A stretch of DNA of 6,562 bases from JBBSEZ01 sp038239195 (GTDB lineage: Bacteria; Planctomycetota; Planctomycetia; Gemmatales; Gemmataceae). Under the pieces are notes generated by a model, which was not told where the DNA came from, did not search any database, and was given only the letters and a program-made list of their open reading frames with translations. Below are positions 5,733 to 6,562 of the stretch, piece after piece (within the stretch, counting starts at the first letter, position 1; each line of letters begins with the position of its first letter). The translations under genes and the position numbers were made by a program. Location: the NCBI GenBank assembly GCA_038239195.1, contig JBBSEZ010000517.1, positions 1-6,562 of the forward strand, in the 5' to 3' direction.

Positions 5733-6562
5733 ATGAATCCTTTCGATCTGTCGGGGCCGGAGTTCCTCGTCCTCTACGCCGTGGTCGGCGCGTGTACGTT
5801 CGTTCTCGCCGTGCTGATTCGGCGCGCCTACCGCTCGCCGTGCGACAGGCCCCCCGAGTTGCCCGCCCTGCACCCGTTAGAGGTGGCCCACCTCGCCGGA
5901 GGCGCCACCCTCGCCGTCAACGCCGCGATTGCTCACCTGGTCGAGAGCAGCGCCCTCACGCTGGACGCCACCAACAAGCTGTCGCGCGGCGAACAAGAGC
6001 CGCGCAAGCCCCACCCGCTCGAACAACAGATCTTCAACATCACCGTTTCGGACACCAGCCTCCTGACCGTTCGCCTCGCCGCCGCCCCCGAAGCGGGCAA
6101 CCTGCGCGAGCGCCTCGAACAGCTCGGCCTGGAGGCCCCCGCCGACCGGGCCTGGCGAGCCCGCGCCTGGCCGGTGCTGCTGTTCCTGGGCCTGCTGGCG
6201 TTCGGCGCCATCAAGATCGTGGTGGGGCTGGCACGCGGCAAGCATGTCGAGTTCCTGTTCGCGCTATGCGGCCTCGCGGCGGTCGCCGCCGTCGTCTTCG
6301 GCCTCAAGCGCATCCACCGCACCCTGCGCGGCGATCGCGTGCTGGGCGACCTCAAGGCGCGGCACGCGGCGCTCCAGGCAACGGCCCAGAAGGCGCCCGA
6401 CGGGCTGCACGGCCACGACCTCACGCTCGCCGTCGGCCTGTTCGGCACGGGCGTGCTGGCGGCCGGGCCGCTGTGGCACCTGCACAAAGGGCTGACGCCG
6501 GCCCCCAGCATTGGCGGGGGGGGCGATAGCGGCGGCGGTTGCGGTGGGGGCGGAGGAGGTGA
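5733..6562 (+). CDS. TIGR04222-type membrane protein with Gly/Cys-rich tail (3' end outside window)
   Basis: An open frame of 276 codons runs off the right edge without a stop. The opening MNPFDLSGPEFLVLY and the following Leu-rich span (about 11-29) are typical of the TIGR04222 family. Residues 42-76 (LPALHPLEVAHLAGGATLAV, then NAAIAHLVESSAL) carry its P-x-E-x-A-x-LAGG signature. Residues 80-140 are soluble. Three more hydrophobic spans follow at about 146-166 (WPVLLFLGLLAFGAIKIVV), 173-191 and 230-248, then a low-complexity tail (GGGGDSGGGCGGGGGG, 261-276) continuing past the edge. Such proteins in planctomycetes and actinobacteria end in long Gly/Cys-rich tails; their function is unknown, and the free Cys-rich tail suggests metal binding or modification (inference). 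Its spacing from DUF1501 (151 bases, with a strong stem between) suggests separate expression. A 6244-6495 reading in another frame is a shadow. Confidence is high for a gene and fairly high for the family. Confidence 0.85.
   Translation, partial: MNPFDLSGPEFLVLYAVVGACTFVLAVLIRRAYRSPCDRPPELPALHPLEVAHLAGGATLAVNAAIAHLVESSALTLDATNKLSRGEQEPRKPHPLEQQIFNITVSDTSLLTVRLAAAPEAGNLRERLEQLGLEAPADRAWRARAWPVLLFLGLLAFGAIKIVVGLARGKHVEFLFALCGLAAVAAVVFGLKRIHRTLRGDRVLGDLKARHAALQATAQKAPDGLHGHDLTLAVGLFGTGVLAAGPLWHLHKGLTPAPSIGGGGDSGGGCGGGGGG

Noticed and set aside
3712..5736. A 674-codon open frame on the plus strand
   Set aside because: Out of frame over DUF4058 and DUF1501, extremely Arg/Pro-rich, and runs through the intergenic hairpin; both overlapped genes have clear family signatures.
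5722..5736. Four-codon ORF (ATG AGG TTT CGA TGA) overlapping the start of the TIGR04222-type gene
   Set aside because: It could be read as a leader peptide, but it is too short to distinguish from chance and contains part of the ribosome binding site.
5792..6529. A 245-codon plus-strand frame over the right end
   Set aside because: Arg/Pro/Ala-rich shadow of the TIGR04222-type gene, which has hydrophobic spans and a recognised signature.

Overview
This 6.6 kb, strongly GC-rich window looks like chromosomal DNA of a high-GC planctomycete (Planctomycetota). The evidence is the combination of a Tat-exported DUF1501 protein, a DUF4058 protein beginning MPSPFPGMDPY, a TPR protein with a DUF6930-like C-terminus, and a TIGR04222-type membrane protein. 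DUF1501 and DUF4058 proteins are typical of planctomycete genomes, often as many paralogues. I cannot place it below phylum. There is no CRISPR array, tRNA, rRNA, transposase or phage gene.

Left arm (84-2800, minus strand): a two-gene unit. The upstream gene (2800 to 890) encodes a 636-residue TPR protein with a DUF6930-like C-terminal region. Eleven bases later comes a 264-residue exported phosphodiesterase-like protein of the GDPD/PI-PLC barrel superfamily, closest by its HAHNDYQHPRP motif to the AIM6-like group. A GC-rich stem follows its stop codon.

Centre (2801-3184): a divergent intergenic region of 384 bases with candidate promoters for both arms, two small inverted repeats, and a minus-strand 'start site without a gene': a good Shine-Dalgarno followed by codons for MPIHDWS, the opening of another common planctomycete protein family, which then loses all resemblance to it.

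Right arm (3185-6562, plus strand): a DUF4058 protein (GTG start fixed by its ribosome binding site and the family's N-terminus), then a DUF1501 protein with a twin-arginine signal, then a multi-membrane-span TIGR04222 protein with a Gly/Cys-rich tail, cut by the window end. The 151-base gap between the last two holds a nested inverted repeat with perfect 21-bp arms, which could be a REP-like element or a strong 3' RNA stem. The three genes are co-directional but separated by 114 and 151 bases, so they may be separate transcripts.

Nothing shows that these genes form one system. The left pair is probably co-expressed. The most interesting leads are the TIGR04222 protein and whatever lies just beyond the window, the nested repeat, and the truncated MPIHDW start site.
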